A stretch of 64,000 nucleotides of DNA from Sepioteuthis lessoniana (lineage: Eukaryota; Mollusca; Cephalopoda; Myopsida; Loliginidae), in assembly GCA_963585895.1 (NCBI GenBank), contig OY757939.1, forward strand, positions 32,513,595 through 32,577,594, in the 5' to 3' direction. Position numbers and translations under genes: made by a program. Under the pieces are notes generated by a model. That model did no database searches, had not been told where the DNA came from, and saw only the letters and a program-made list of their open reading frames with translations. Below are positions 34,301 to 44,009 of the stretch, piece after piece. Position 1 is the first letter of the stretch. Each line of letters opens with the position of its first letter.

Positions 34301-37300
34301 AAATGCTACTGGTGATATTACAAGTGGTAAAAGTGATGTGTGTGAGTGGATGTCTTCAATCCTATAAAAAGTATAATTAACAACTGCTTTATTTAAAGTG
34401 ACATCAATACATGCCTAGCAAAGACATAGACTGCTATTGATCATATGGAAGTCTATGATTACACTGACACTTCTTGCTTTTCCCTTAGACAATGTCAGTG
34501 TTGTGAAGAGATTTGCTGTATGGCCATCTTCTTGTCTCCCATCTTTACCTTTCAAATATCTCTACACAGATCCAAGATCTTGAGGGGCCCAAAAATTTCA
34601 TAATAAAAAAAATTATGCTCACGTGCATACATAAGTACAGGGTGTCTCAAAATAGATGCAACCTAATAATATGATAATGATTTATTACAGAGACAAGCAC
34701 AATGGCAATCATTTGGAACACATCCTCTAAAAAAAAGAAAAAAAAAAAAAAAAAGAAGGTTCCTTTGAGCTAGAGACAAATCATTTTTTTTTTAGATTTT
34801 TATTATATCAACTTCCAGGACATAAAAAAGGGGGAGGGGACGTCTTCGTGACATAATGGTTAAAGCATTGGACTACAGAATTGTAGTAAGCAAGTTTGAA
34901 CTCCAGTCACGCTATTATGTTCACTTTTGGACAAATACCCTTGGGAAAGGCATAAAACCCCTTATTCTTTCAGCTATGGGTTAATAGTACCACAACTGTT
35001 CTTCTAGAAAGATGGATTTGGCATGAAATACCCCAAGAAGGTTGATATGCCATTAAAGAACAAGCACATGGAATTTTTTTTTAGAGTTTCTTGTCTCAGT
35101 TATAAATCATTATCATATAAATGGTTTGCATCTATTTTGAGACAGTTTTCAATGATTTTGTTTCCAAATAAGTAGTGATGCAAAATATTTTTCCACTCTT
35201 GTCCGATGCATTGAGAACGAGGATTAATAGTTGTTATAGTATACTATTTCTAAATCTGAAATAAAAAAGAACACAACATTATTATTATTAGTAGAGTAAT
35301 TAACAGTCACATGGGTCCCAGGTATATTGAGACACTCTGTATAACTTACCAGTTTTTCTGAAATGTTCTTCAAGTTGTTCTTTTGTAACTTCAAAAGGCA
35401 AATTACCTACAAAGACAACATAAGCTTTCTTTACAGGTTTGTTATTTTTTGAAGTTGGACTGTTTGCAGAAATGCAACTGCTGCTGTTGTGATTGTTCTT
35501 TGTGGGAGTGACTGCACTGTTCTTTGTGGGAGTGACTGCACTGTTCTTTGTGGGAGTGACTGCACTGTTCTTTGTGGGGGTGGCTGCGTTGATATTTATG
35601 TGAGACGAGGATTGGGATGTGGGAGTCATTGGTAACTTTTTCTTTTTCTCTTTTTTCTTGGATGCATCTTTGGACCCTGATTTTTCCTTGCGGGGAAGGA
35701 TAGTTTTGATTGACCGTGGAGAAGTACGTTTTGTACTGTTTGTTAAAGAAGACCGGAATCCATCAGTACTGGTTTTTGCTCCTGAGGCTCGTGTGGATCG
35801 ACGACCTGGAGAGGGGGAAAAAATTATCTTGAATTAAAAAGATATTAAAATCATTTTAAATATCACATCTAAAATATATCTCTAGCCTCTCTATAACATC
35901 TACTATACAAGAAGGACTCTTGATTGAATTACTGATTCATTTTAATGGTGTGACAACCCACTGAGATTATTTTATGTCAAGAGGTTAGGGAATCACATTC
36001 ATATTCCCATTTTTTGAGTAGTTTGTTTTTAAGGATTTTATTGTACACAATTATATATCAAGTATTCCTATCTAATACAAATAATTCGCACATAATTGTA
36101 TGGTTTCAAGTATTCCTATCTAATACTAACAATTATATGGTTTCAAGTAATTATCTTTAATAAAAATCATTTGTTTGCAGTTATTGGTTTGGTTTGGTTT
36201 TATGGCATATCAACCTTTGTAGGTTATTTAACGCCAAATCCATTTTTATGTAAATAATCAGTTCTATTTAAAACAATTCGGTTTAGCATGAGTACACAGT
36301 TTAATTGTCAAAAACATTTCTATTTCAAGCTATTCAGTTATATATAACAATTCAGTTTAGTGTAAGTAGAGTTTCAGTGTCAAAAATAGTTCAATTTAAA
36401 ACAATTCAGTTTAGCAAAAGCATGCAGTTTTAAATGTAAGTACAGTTTAATTGTAAAAAAAAAAAAACATTTTTATTTCGAGCTATTCAGTTTAGTCAAG
36501 CAATTCTACTTCAGCTAATTCAGTTTTGTAAAAGTACAGATTTTGTTTACACACAGTTATATGTCAGAACAGTTCTATGTTAAACAATTTAGTTTAGTGT
36601 AAATACACAGTTTCAATGTCAAAAAACAGTAACAATTCAGTTAAGTGTAAATACAGTTTTAATGTTGAAAAAAAAGGTCTATTTCAAACAATTCAGTTAA
36701 GCACAAGCACGCAGTTCAAATGTAAGTACAGTTTAATTGTCAAAAACATTTCTATTTTAAGCTATTCAGTTTACTCAAACAATTCAGTTTAGCATAAGTA
36801 TGCCGTTAGTTCTATTTAACCCATAGATAGGGCCCTATCAGGTGCTACCCCTCTGGGCCAGAGTGGACCTGGGAGCAATGGCAATGAAGGGGTACTCTGC
36901 ATTCCCCAAAGCTCCAGCACTGCTGGAACCTCACCATCAGATTGTTTAGTGTCATATCCAGGAGATTCGTTAGGGGGGGGGGTCTTACCCCTCTGCAGAG
37001 AAGCAGTCGGTGTATTCTACAGCCCCAGCCGACTGGGCAATTTGTAGTAACTAATAAAAAATCTTTAGTAAACAATTATATCTTCAATTAACTATTCTTA
37101 ATATAAAGTAAACTTGGTGACCGTAGTCGAGGGCGACCAGAAGACTCCCTTTCAGTAGCTACTACACTGATGTGTAGGGGAGAGCGCTACTTCTTTCCTT
37201 AGATCGCTCCACTTTACCCTTGATACATACCTTATAATGCTGAGCCGGTTATTCTTAATATAATTTATTGTTATAAAGGTTTCAAGTATTCCTATCAATA

Positions 37301-40300
37301 ATTTTCAAACAGATCTATAGGACCCTAATAGATATTACCCCTCCAATGATGGGGGTACTCCACTCTTCAGAGCTTCAGAACAGGAGCCTCACCATCAGAT
37401 TCAGTTTAGTGTCATACTCAAAACACCCTAGGTGGGGGAGGAGGTTTTACCCCTCTGCAGGGGATACAGTCAGCATATTGTAAACCCTTCTGAAATGATG
37501 CCTACCAACATTTGGTTGTTTTTCAAGATATCTAATACGAAGAATAAAGATGAGGACGTACCATTCATGTTTTCATTTTTCCATTTATTTGATTTGATTT
37601 TCATCTTTTCAGCCTGAAGAAAAAACAAAATCAGAAAAATGGTCAGGACAAAGATAAAAACAAAAATGAACCTATAGCAAAATACTTACAGTGAAGGTTG
37701 AAAAATTATCTCTTCTTTTTTGTTTTGATAAAGTTATCAAATGTAAACCTAATGAGAATCTTTATCTTGTTGCTAAGTTACAGCTAAGTGAAGAAATGAG
37801 AAAGCAGAGTCAAGTTATGATCATTTCTTTGAACGTTTACACCAATAATGACTTGTTCACACTTACACTCAAAAAGAAAAAAAAAATGAAGATGAATAAA
37901 AACAATTATTCCTCAAAACTTTTTAAAAATCCTATTGCAAATTGCATACAATTACTCAGATAAAGGTTCTTTTTTTGTTAGTAAATATAATACCAGTTGA
38001 AAAATTATCAGTTTAAAGTTATGTATAAAAAGAAAAAAATATAGACTGCTTAATTCTTTATGACAGAAAGAAAGGACACACAATACAAATTAAGAAATAG
38101 ATGAGCTTGTGTTTTTAGATAATGTATTTATCTATCTTTTTTTTTTTAACCTTGAAATGGACCTTCAGATTAATATTCATGGTACTAAATTAAAAATTTT
38201 CGAAAAGGTTCAGTTAGGTTTCTTTGTTTAATGTCATATCAACCTTTGTGGGTTATTTAATGCTAAAACCATCCTTATAAAAGAACAGTAGTGATACTAT
38301 TTAATCTATAGCTGGGAGGGGGGCATAAGGGGGTTCATATCTTCTGAAAGTGAATGTAATAGCATGATTAGAGTTTGAACCTATTTACTACAATGTCACA
38401 GTGTATCATAGCCACATGAATTACATTTTGTATTTGCCTTACTATTTCTATACTGTAGTAGCTGTGAAGGCTATGTGCCTTGTAGTTAGGAGTGTGTGAT
38501 GGATAGCTATTTTGATCTACTGTATCAGGCAAGAGTTTCTTGGAAAGTATAACTCTTTACCTGTCTTTTCTGCAAAGGGTGGTTGAATTTTCATTCATTC
38601 TTTGGTTTCTTTGACTTCTTTTGGGTTGCAAGACATTTCTCGTGTCATGTTTTGATTCATCAACATCAATGCAAGTAATTTCACTTTTACTTTTATTATT
38701 TGTCCATTGATGAGTAATCAATATACAATTGATTTTTGGAGCAAGAAGGAGAAAGAAAGAAAAGCTGACAATAAGATATTTCTCCTGGTTTGCTTTTGAT
38801 ACCAACTAAACTCTTTGATTTGGGAGATCAAACTTTCTCCTTTTCCGAGTAGATGGTCAGATACACTTTTTTTGCTCAAAAACCTACTATGTTGGCCATC
38901 TACGCTCTCTAACCTCCCACCTGAGAGGTATCCCTTGACTACTTCAAAATTTTTGCCAAAATTTTCAGGCAATCTAACATGAAATTCAAAGGATAGTCAC
39001 TTAGGTGTCTGGGATTTGTTATTTATTTTGTGTGTGTGTGGGGGGGCAGACTAGTCATTTAGTTTGTATATTAAAGTCAAGCAGTTCAATCTACCTGTTG
39101 TATTGTGGTAAGGAAAAGATACACAGTGAATTAAAGTTAATTGTTTATTAACTCAAGTGTTACACAGTCTGACTAGTATTATAAGTCTTGCGCTATTGGT
39201 GTTACGTCCAAAGTTGGTCTTACTACTGACCAACGTCCTTTCAGAGAGCTCTCTCTGCATCTGCTTTTGTCTCCCTCCTGTGCTTCAGAAACACAGCATC
39301 TTTATACTTCTGCAATACTGGAAGTAATGTGGTACAAGCCACTATACAACACTACCCCTATTCAATCTAATGATGTAACAGTTGTCCAGTGTGAGAGCCA
39401 CTACATGACAGGGACTCCTCTCTTTCTTAAAAGGAATGAATATATTTGATTTCACTGTAAAAATTTCAATGACACATCATAAATGAAGTTAAATGATTAC
39501 TTCCATCTAAGATTATTTTATGCCTATAGGTTAGGGAATCACATTCATCATACAATTAAATTTACATTTGTTGTGCAATTGTTAAAGAATTTTTTTGCAG
39601 ACATGATATGAAGTATTCCTATCTAATCCAAATAATTTGCACACAATTGTTTGGTTTCAAGTATTTTGATCTAATAATTGGCACAATTATATGGTAGCTA
39701 ATTAATAATAATAATAATAATTCATTTTAATATGTAGAAAATGTTGATAATTTGTATTGGTGTATTAAAAAAAACAAAAAAACAAAAAACAAAAAAAAAA
39801 CGTTGGCACAAACACTTAATATTCATTTTTTTAAAAATTCATTTTTGATATCAGGAAATGAATCCAAGTAAAATTTCGTCCAGGATTTCTTTTCTAACAA
39901 TTTAAGACGTTAAAAACATAGCAAGAAAAAAAAGAAGCCTTTTGATATTATATCGATCGATTGATCAATCAGAATTTAATTTGTATCAGAAGATCGTACA
40001 GAGAAGAAAAAGTCTAAATATAATAACCCATTTATTTGTGTATAGGTCGAATTTTGAAGTAATAATTTTTAGGCAAAAAATAGATATCAACCAGTACATA
40101 AATATCAATTTAGTAAGGTTGAATTTTAAACATAATATCCATAGCTTTAAAAATAAAAAAATTCCATAAATTAATGATATTGGGGCCATAAATTAAGGGT
40201 CGACCTGTACACGAGTATGTTAAAAAATAAATGATTAAAAAAAGAAAAAGAAAAAAAAGCCAAAATAATTAGAAATTCGTCAAATGACTTACCAACACCA

Positions 40301-41069
40301 ATGCAAGTTATTTCAGTTTTACTTTTATTATTAGTCTATTGATAAGTTTAGCAACCCGATTTCATATAGGCTTTAAAAAATATTTTGACAGCACTAAAAC
40401 AGTTAAAGCAATAAGTGTTGATCAAAACAAAAAAAAAAAACACTTAATTTTCCAAGTTTCTCATTTTTCCGAAGTGTGCTTTTAATTTGCCATAATTTGT
40501 ATTGTAGACAAGTAGGACAACAGTTTACGTACAACTATCAAAAATAGAATCCTAAGTTTGAAAGACACAAAAAGCTGCTTCTTGTGTCCCAAAATAGCCG
40601 TTGCATTAATGAAATGAAAATCTATATGCAAATGAGATAGATTCGTGTATAGGTCGACCTTTGATAATAAATGGTTATGGAATTAAATTTTGAAACCAAA
40701 TGTTCCTTTAAGTTCTTTAAAGTTGGGATTTCATTTTTACAAAATTTTTCATGAAAGTCAACGATGTCATTTTTATGTGTCAAAAAAAAAAAAAAAAAAA
40801 AAAAAGTCTTTGAAATTCGACTTGTACAAGAATAAATATGGAAATATCAACATTAAGAAATAATTTTAAATATAATTAAAAAAAAACAAAAAAAAAACAC
40901 ACACACACAAATCAAATCTATTTTCCTTGAATATTTGATAAAATGTTAAATTTTCAATGTAAATTAAAAAGAATAAAAATTAAAAGAATCAAGGCAAAAA
41001 TCTAAAATAGTTCAAGGTTACATTATTGGTTTAATGGCATATCAGCCCTTAATTGTTACTTAATGCCAA

Positions 41070-41130
<61 letters not shown>

Positions 41131-43174
41131 TGTTTTTTAAGTGAATAGTTTGTAGGTCATTAGTTTGTACAAAGTTAAATGGTTTCCATTATTGCTATTG
41201 AACACTAATAATTCTATTTAATATTAATAATATTCATGAATGATTGAATTATTCTATTTGACAGGTTCTACCACACGAGAGTGGATCTGGGAGTAATGAT
41301 AATGAAGGGATACGCCACATGCCGTTTAATGTCATAATTCAAGTATCTTATTAAAAAACTAAATAAATAATAAATGAAAAAAGAAACAAAATTTTATGGG
41401 TTTCAAAATTATTGAAAGAATATTTAAAATTGAATTTATTTTTTAAATTTTAAGTTAATGGAACAAACATTTTTAATTCATTTTTGCCAACTTTAGCTTA
41501 TTAAAAATATTGTTTTTTTAGTTCCGTTGTTACGCATTTTTTAAGATAATTAAAAAAAGAAAAAAAAAAAAAATCAAGATAAATTTAAATTTAAAAAATT
41601 GACAAAGGAAAAAAAATATAAATAAAAATAATAAAAAACATTAATTATCAGTTTTATCAACGAAATTTTTATTGAACAATACAGGAAATTTTTTTTTCAA
41701 AGTTTCCATTCTAAAATAGTTTTAAAATTATTTTTAAAAAAAATCAACATAATAGTATTAAAAAAACAAAAAAAATTTGGTCACAATAGAAAATTGTTTA
41801 AAATTGGGAAAAATTATTTGAAAATTCATTCGAGCTCAAATAAATTTTTTAACTATTTTACAAGGAAAACGGTTGTCAAAGTAAATAAAATACAAAATAT
41901 GAGGGTTTTTACAAAAAAGTTAAATAAAAATTTAGAATCTACAAATGATTCATTTTTTTTTTTATTGTTATCTTAATCATTAAATTTGTTATGTTTTTTT
42001 GGGGCATTGTAATATTTGATTTTTTTCTTCTCTAGTCTAGAAAAAAAATTATTTTGGTCGCAGAAACAAAGAAAAATACAATTTATTTATTGATAAAAAG
42101 AAAAGTTTTCTTAAAAAAGAACATACTAAAAAAACATATCGACTAGTTTTTAACCCCCCCCCTCTACAAAAAAGTAAAAAAAAAAAAAAAAAAAAAAACA
42201 TGTTGTAAGAGAACAGGGAAAAAAGAAGAAAGGTCTTTTACCTATAAAAATAAATATTCTAATTTATAGTTTTATGGTAATTATCAAGAAAACAAATAAA
42301 TCATCAAGAAATAAAAACGAATAAAAAAAAAATAAAAAGAGAAAATGGACGTTCACAAAAGAATTGGTCACACAAAAAAGTCGAAGTCGGGACAGTGGAC
42401 GGTCATAAAGTGGGTGACTGGTTTACATATACCATAACATTAAAAACAGGTCACCCATGTGGTCAGGTAGCGTATTTTCATCGTTATCGTTCCAAGTGAA
42501 ATAAAGTTGGACGTGGAGCAGGTGCGACTCATTCATATGGAAAGTTCACATGTGGCCCCACCCCTCAAAAAAAAAAAGCAAAACATTTATGGCCACATGT
42601 GACTCTGGACGAAAGCGTGACTATTTAAAAGAAATAGAGTCAAAGCTTGCAGACCAGTGGTAACGAGCATCACCAGTTTGGCACTTTGAAATGGAGCCTC
42701 ACATGTCTCAGTTATCAGGTGCGAGCTCTTAAGATCAGTAATCTTAGATACCAAAAATAATTTAATTAAAATCAAATCAAATTATTAAAAAAAAAAAAAA
42801 AAAAAATCGATCAACCGAAGAGATAGCTACAAAAAAAGTCGATTGTCTAAACCTTTAAAAAGTGATTAGCAAGCCGACCATAAAGTGGGGGTTCAATTTA
42901 TGTACAACGAACAATTAAAAACTGATACTCCATGTGTGGTCAAAAAATGAGTGATCAAAGTAGTTAAGTGTTTATTACTTAGTTAAAAAAAAGGAAGGAA
43001 AACACCACTGAGCCTTCATTTTGTGTCTGTCTTGTCGTGGGACGGTTTTTAGAAACAACAACCAAGTCGACAGATTCACATGATACGGGTGTAAAAAAAA
43101 GTCTAAAACCGAACTATCTGCATTATTAACAAAGTAAACAAGACAAAATTCTATCCTACCGTCTTCTTAGCCAT
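28205..43174 (-). CDS. Nop6/RBM34-like single-RRM RNA-binding protein (five exons)
   Basis: Joined minus-strand exons 43174-43160, 37613-37562, 35805-35350, 31736-31642 and 28360-28205 give 774 nt, 257 residues plus TGA. All GT/AG junctions are in phase. The N-terminus (MAKKT|AEKMKIKSNKW) and residues ~24-150 are basic, low-complexity and likely disordered (KKKEKKKKLP). One RRM spans ~150-227: RNP2 VVFVGNLPF at 152-160 and RNP1 KGRGFAYI at 190-197, with the aromatic residues of both present. After it comes GGRQINVEFT and a short basic helix (KRLEKLKQKNLKLSKMKK). Nop6-family proteins have this layout and act in nucleolar pre-rRNA processing; RBM34 is an alternative name-giver. Role is inferred from family. 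A 24-bp coding minisatellite lies in exon 3. Introns of 2-6 kb hold many transposon copies. Confidence 0.85.
28361..29695. other. Intron 4 part, nothing recognised
   Basis: Short (AATA)n near 28370-28388 and a C run at 29043-29052. A 102-codon minus frame at 28846-29154 has no family features. Confidence 0.4.
29696..29932 (-). mobile_element. tRNA-derived SINE type I with TSD
   Basis: The minus strand reads 'tggtgtaatggttaaagcac', 'gcaagtttgaaatctagttg', 'ctttgggaaaggtatgaacc', and the tail 'ggatttggcattaaataacc' ending 'ttaaataacgaacaaacaa'. Flanked by agcctgga (29688-29695 and 29937-29944, within imperfect 12-bp repeats). Confidence 0.85.
29945..30790. other. Intron 4 part, unassigned
   Basis: Base composition is less AT-rich and the phrases 'ccaacttttgact' and 'caccagcataattaatgaga' look repeat-like. 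Two related steps (30185-30215 and 30515-30550: gacccctgaccaacttttga, 'caacccaacttttgactaga', 'gttgccaccagc', 'gactgccatcaagg') suggest a direct duplication or two ends of an unidentified element. Confidence 0.35.
30800..30855 (-). repeat. Composite-repeat head stub
   Basis: acttaccccctcatcagagg and 'atgcagttggtatactct' match the first part of the composite head. The next composite element is inserted right behind it. Confidence 0.6.
30868..31441 (-). mobile_element. Long composite repeat, complete with TSD
   Basis: Target-site duplication ccaatcaacagg at 30856-30867 and 31442-31453. Head, about five internal units, the tail-proximal block (near 30930-30985, including 'gaacgagcctgag') and the tail ('ggatctggcattaaatgacc') are all present. 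Confidence 0.9.
31642..31736 (-). CDS. RRM gene exon 4
   Basis: Acceptor atatttttcag, donor aag|gtaaag. Reads GVKAIRIPKEKGTEKGRGF, then AYIEFKDRISHK, and contains RNP1. Starts with the last two bases of a Gly codon and ends in phase 0. Confidence 0.9.
31815..32090 (-). mobile_element. tRNA-derived SINE, type III
   Basis: The minus strand reads head 'cattgtataatggttgtcat', box B region 'agaattcaaatcctagatga', 'ggctgattgcattttacttt', 'gcccttgggaaaagtatgaa', 'agactaggttctttagcctt', and the end 'cttagtgcgtcatcctgcct'. This is the fullest copy of the family here. Confidence 0.75.
32285..32850 (-). mobile_element. SINE type III split by a composite repeat
   Basis: 32285-32354 and 32751-32850 together make one type III SINE (3' and 5' parts). 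The element 32355-32750 sits between them with the duplication aaccatagctga at its borders. Confidence 0.75.
32355..32750 (-). mobile_element. Long composite repeat (short copy) with TSD
   Basis: 396 bp: head, only about two internal units and the tail ('tttggcattaaatgaccta'). The 12-bp duplication aaccatagctga lies at 32343-32354 and 32751-32762, inside an older SINE. Confidence 0.9.
33168..33263 (+). repeat. 96-bp direct duplication, copy A
   Basis: Identical to 34360-34455 at 95 of 96 positions. Its 3' half resembles the RTE reverse transcriptase segment that precedes the LINE fragment following it. Confidence 0.9.
33264..33690 (+). mobile_element. Degenerate RTE LINE 3' end
   Basis: Matches the RTE end in order: 'agttctactgtatggatgca', 'gaacaaatcctgaaagcaac', 'gacactgctggagaagcaag', 'catggacgtgtcagtgttgg', 'gagagtcagggaaatccatg' and a short gatgagga end. 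No open frame survives. Confidence 0.75.
33851..34088 (+). mobile_element. tRNA-derived SINE, type I
   Basis: Head 'gttgtagtggctaacatgat', body 'cccttggaaaaggcatgaaa', tail 'ttcggcattaaataacc', 'catatgccataaaacaaa'. Confidence 0.75.
34360..34455 (+). repeat. 96-bp direct duplication, copy B
   Basis: The one difference from copy A is an A/G in 'gacatagactg'. This copy is not followed by further LINE sequence. Confidence 0.9.
34637..35147. mobile_element. MITE with ~55-bp terminal inverted repeats, SINE inside
   Basis: The left end cagggtgtctcaaaatagat, followed by 'gataatgatttattacagag', is mirrored by the right end (complement 'actgtctcaaaatagatgca', 'gataatgatttataactgag'), about 80% alike over 55 bp. 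The cagggtgtctcaaaa end type is mariner-like. It has no coding capacity. A type I SINE occupies 34830-35068. Confidence 0.7.
34830..35068 (+). mobile_element. tRNA-derived SINE type I inside a MITE
   Basis: Head tgacataatggttaaagcat, box B region 'aagtttgaactcc', body acaaatacccttgggaaagg, tail 'ggatttggcatgaaatacc', 'gttgatatgccattaaag'. One of the better preserved copies. Confidence 0.85.
35350..35805 (-). CDS. RRM gene exon 3
   Basis: Acceptor ttccccctctccag, donor actg|gtaagt. Encodes the disordered basic region, a TPTKNSAV minisatellite and the start of the RRM (AYVVFVGNLPFEVTKEQLEE, HFRKTG). Enters with two bases and leaves with one base of Gly codons. Confidence 0.9.
35496..35591 (-). 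repeat. Coding minisatellite, four 24-bp units
   Basis: Three identical units of ttctttgtgggagtgactgc plus actg and a fourth with three changes. The minus strand encodes TPTKNSAV repeats in the disordered region of the RRM protein. Because the unit is a multiple of three, copy number can change without breaking the frame. Confidence 0.95.
35940..36180 (-). repeat. Composite-repeat fragment with variant tail
   Basis: A variant tail ('gagattattttatgtcaaga', ggttagggaatcacattcat) and three internal units (atggtttcaagtattcctat). The same arrangement lies at 39440-39720. Confidence 0.6.
36185..37040 (-). mobile_element. Long composite repeat, complete
   Basis: Tail 'tttatggcatatcaaccttt' on the left (plus strand), about ten degenerate units, then the head complement ending 'acagccccagccgactgggc'. 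About 855 bp. A clear target-site duplication was not found. Confidence 0.85.
37110..37250 (-). mobile_element. SINE type II, 3' part
   Basis: Complement of the family's second half: ccgtagtcgagggcgaccag, 'tcagtagctactacac', atcgctccactttacccttg and 'cataccttataatgctgag'. The head is missing. Confidence 0.75.
37255..37485 (-). repeat. Old composite-repeat head fragment
   Basis: Contains a diverged head (complement 'gagcctcaccatcagattca', 'acccctctgcaggggataca') and one internal unit. More diverged than neighbouring copies. Confidence 0.6.
37562..37613 (-). CDS. RRM gene exon 2
   Basis: A 52-bp exon with acceptor ttttttcttcag and donor aatg|gtacgt. Reads AEKMKIKSNKWKNENMN plus one base. Phases match both neighbours, which is the main support for so short an exon. 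Confidence 0.75.
37620..38215. other. Intron 1 part, nothing recognised
   Basis: AT-rich sequence without family features. Confidence 0.4.
38217..38405 (-). mobile_element. tRNA-derived SINE, type I (head lost)
   Basis: Plus strand shows the complement: 'atgtcatatcaacctttgtg', ggttatttaatgctaaaacc, 'gctgggagg' and 'gggggttcatat'. The 5' head is gone. Confidence 0.75.
39096..39381 (-). mobile_element. Candidate fossil solo LTR
   Basis: Bounded by TGTTACATCATTAG...ACAATACAACA on the minus strand, with a TATA-like GTATAAAG and an AATAAA in the expected order. No flanking duplication or internal region was found. Family unknown; the TGTT/AACA ends are of Copia type. Confidence 0.4.
39440..39720 (-). 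repeat. Composite-repeat fragment with variant tail
   Basis: Shares 'aagattattttatgcctata', ggttagggaatcacattcat with 35940-36180, followed by internal units (gaagtattcctatctaatcc). Confidence 0.6.
40030..40225. mobile_element. MITE-like inverted-repeat element, copy 1
   Basis: gtgtataggtcgaattttg on the left faces gggtcgacctgtacacgagt (complement cgtgtacaggtcgaccc) on the right. The interior is non-coding. Confidence 0.45.
40636..40845. mobile_element. MITE-like inverted-repeat element, copy 2
   Basis: gattcgtgtataggtcgacc faces aaattcgacttgtacaagaa. Same end motif as 40030-40225, and of about the same length. Confidence 0.45.
41031..41345 (-). repeat. Old composite repeat with expanded (AT)n
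   Basis: Tail complement 'ttaatggcatatcagccctt', then (AT)n of ~50 bp at 41078-41126, one internal unit (aaatggtttccattattgct) and part of the head (complement 'accacacgagagtggatctg'). Confidence 0.6.
41350..43150. other. Intron 1 part, very AT-rich
   Basis: Mostly A/T runs. 42395-42470 and 42875-42955 resemble each other ('gtcataaagtgggtgac', 'accataaagtgggggttc', then 'taaaaac..ccatgtg.tggtca'), which may mark two copies or ends of an unidentified transposon. No exon recognised. Confidence 0.4.
43160..43174 (-). CDS. RRM gene exon 1 (five codons)
   Basis: gtcaagATGGCTAAGAAGACG|gtagga: MAKKT in phase 0, matching exon 2. The ATG has a good context (A at -3, G at +4). The start is inferred from phase and context rather than from a transcript. 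Confidence 0.65.
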
Positions 43175-43300
43175 CTTGACGCTGTAGAAATGTTATCATA
43201 GGATACACAACCGCCCCCTACGTATAGTAAAGTCAAGGGAGGTAATCCGTGATTTCCGCTAAACTCCGATTTGAATTTTTTGTTTTAGAAACTCGAACAA
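43175..43300 (-). promoter_or_regulatory. Presumed 5' UTR/promoter of the RRM gene
   Basis: Directly upstream of the minus-strand ATG the sequence is less AT-rich ('accgccccctacgtatag', 'gggaggtaatccgtg'). No TATA box was seen. This is inference from position. Confidence 0.35.
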
Positions 43301-43771
43301 CTTTTTAAAAAAATTATCATTTCAATTTGATTATTTTCCGCCAATGAATGAAAACAAAAAAATAACAAACAAAAAAGATGAAATATTTTAGTTTGAAATG
43401 TTTCCAACTAGAATCAATTTTATAATTGATATTTATTAATTAAAAGTGACTTTTGGATGTATCTATTATGCAAAAAATGTTTCTATTTTATATATCAAAA
43501 ATAGCTTCTATTATGAGAAGTATAAAATCAAAAATCTTATTAGGAGTGTTATCATAATACCCATAAAAATAATGGAATAATTTACATATACAAAAACAAT
43601 TCCTGTTTTTTTGGTTTAAGATTGTGGCATCAGGTGAGAACACAGGAGCATCAGTTGACAAAAAAACCGTTCAAATCATTTAAGTAAAGAAACGTTTCGA
43701 AAAGAAAGAGGAATTGTTAAAGAGAGGAACACTAAGTGACACGGAAATAAGAGCAAATTACAATTATACAT

Positions 43772-43792
<21 letters not shown>

Positions 43793-43809
<17 letters not shown>

Positions 43810-43832
43810 TAAAAGTGACAACTATGTTTTGT

Positions 43833-43872
<40 letters not shown>

Positions 43873-43888
43873 ACAAAACAGTTGTTAC

Positions 43889-43932
<44 letters not shown>

Positions 43933-43950
43933 GTAACAACTATGTTTTGT

Positions 43951-44006
<56 letters not shown>
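43793..44006. repeat. Alternating inverted ~29-bp units in (AT)n
   Basis: Unit ttaaaagtgacaactatgtt plus ttgtctttat (43809-43838) recurs inverted at about 43869-43897 and direct at 43926-43956, separated by (AT)n tracts. Each neighbouring pair can form a long hairpin. Confidence 0.85.

Positions 44007-44009
<3 letters not shown>

Noticed and set aside
35619-35837. Plus-strand 72-codon frame
   Set aside because: Antisense of RRM gene exon 3; the minus-strand reading has correct splice phases and continues the protein.
38557-38972. Possible extra coding exon of the RRM gene in intron 1
   Set aside because: Frames are open for 80 codons but no acceptor/donor pair keeps the phase 0 join of exons 1 and 2, and no family similarity is seen.
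43793-44006. CRISPR-like or regulatory repeat array
   Set aside because: Eukaryotic AT microsatellite with inverted units; spacing and spacers do not fit an array of unique spacers.
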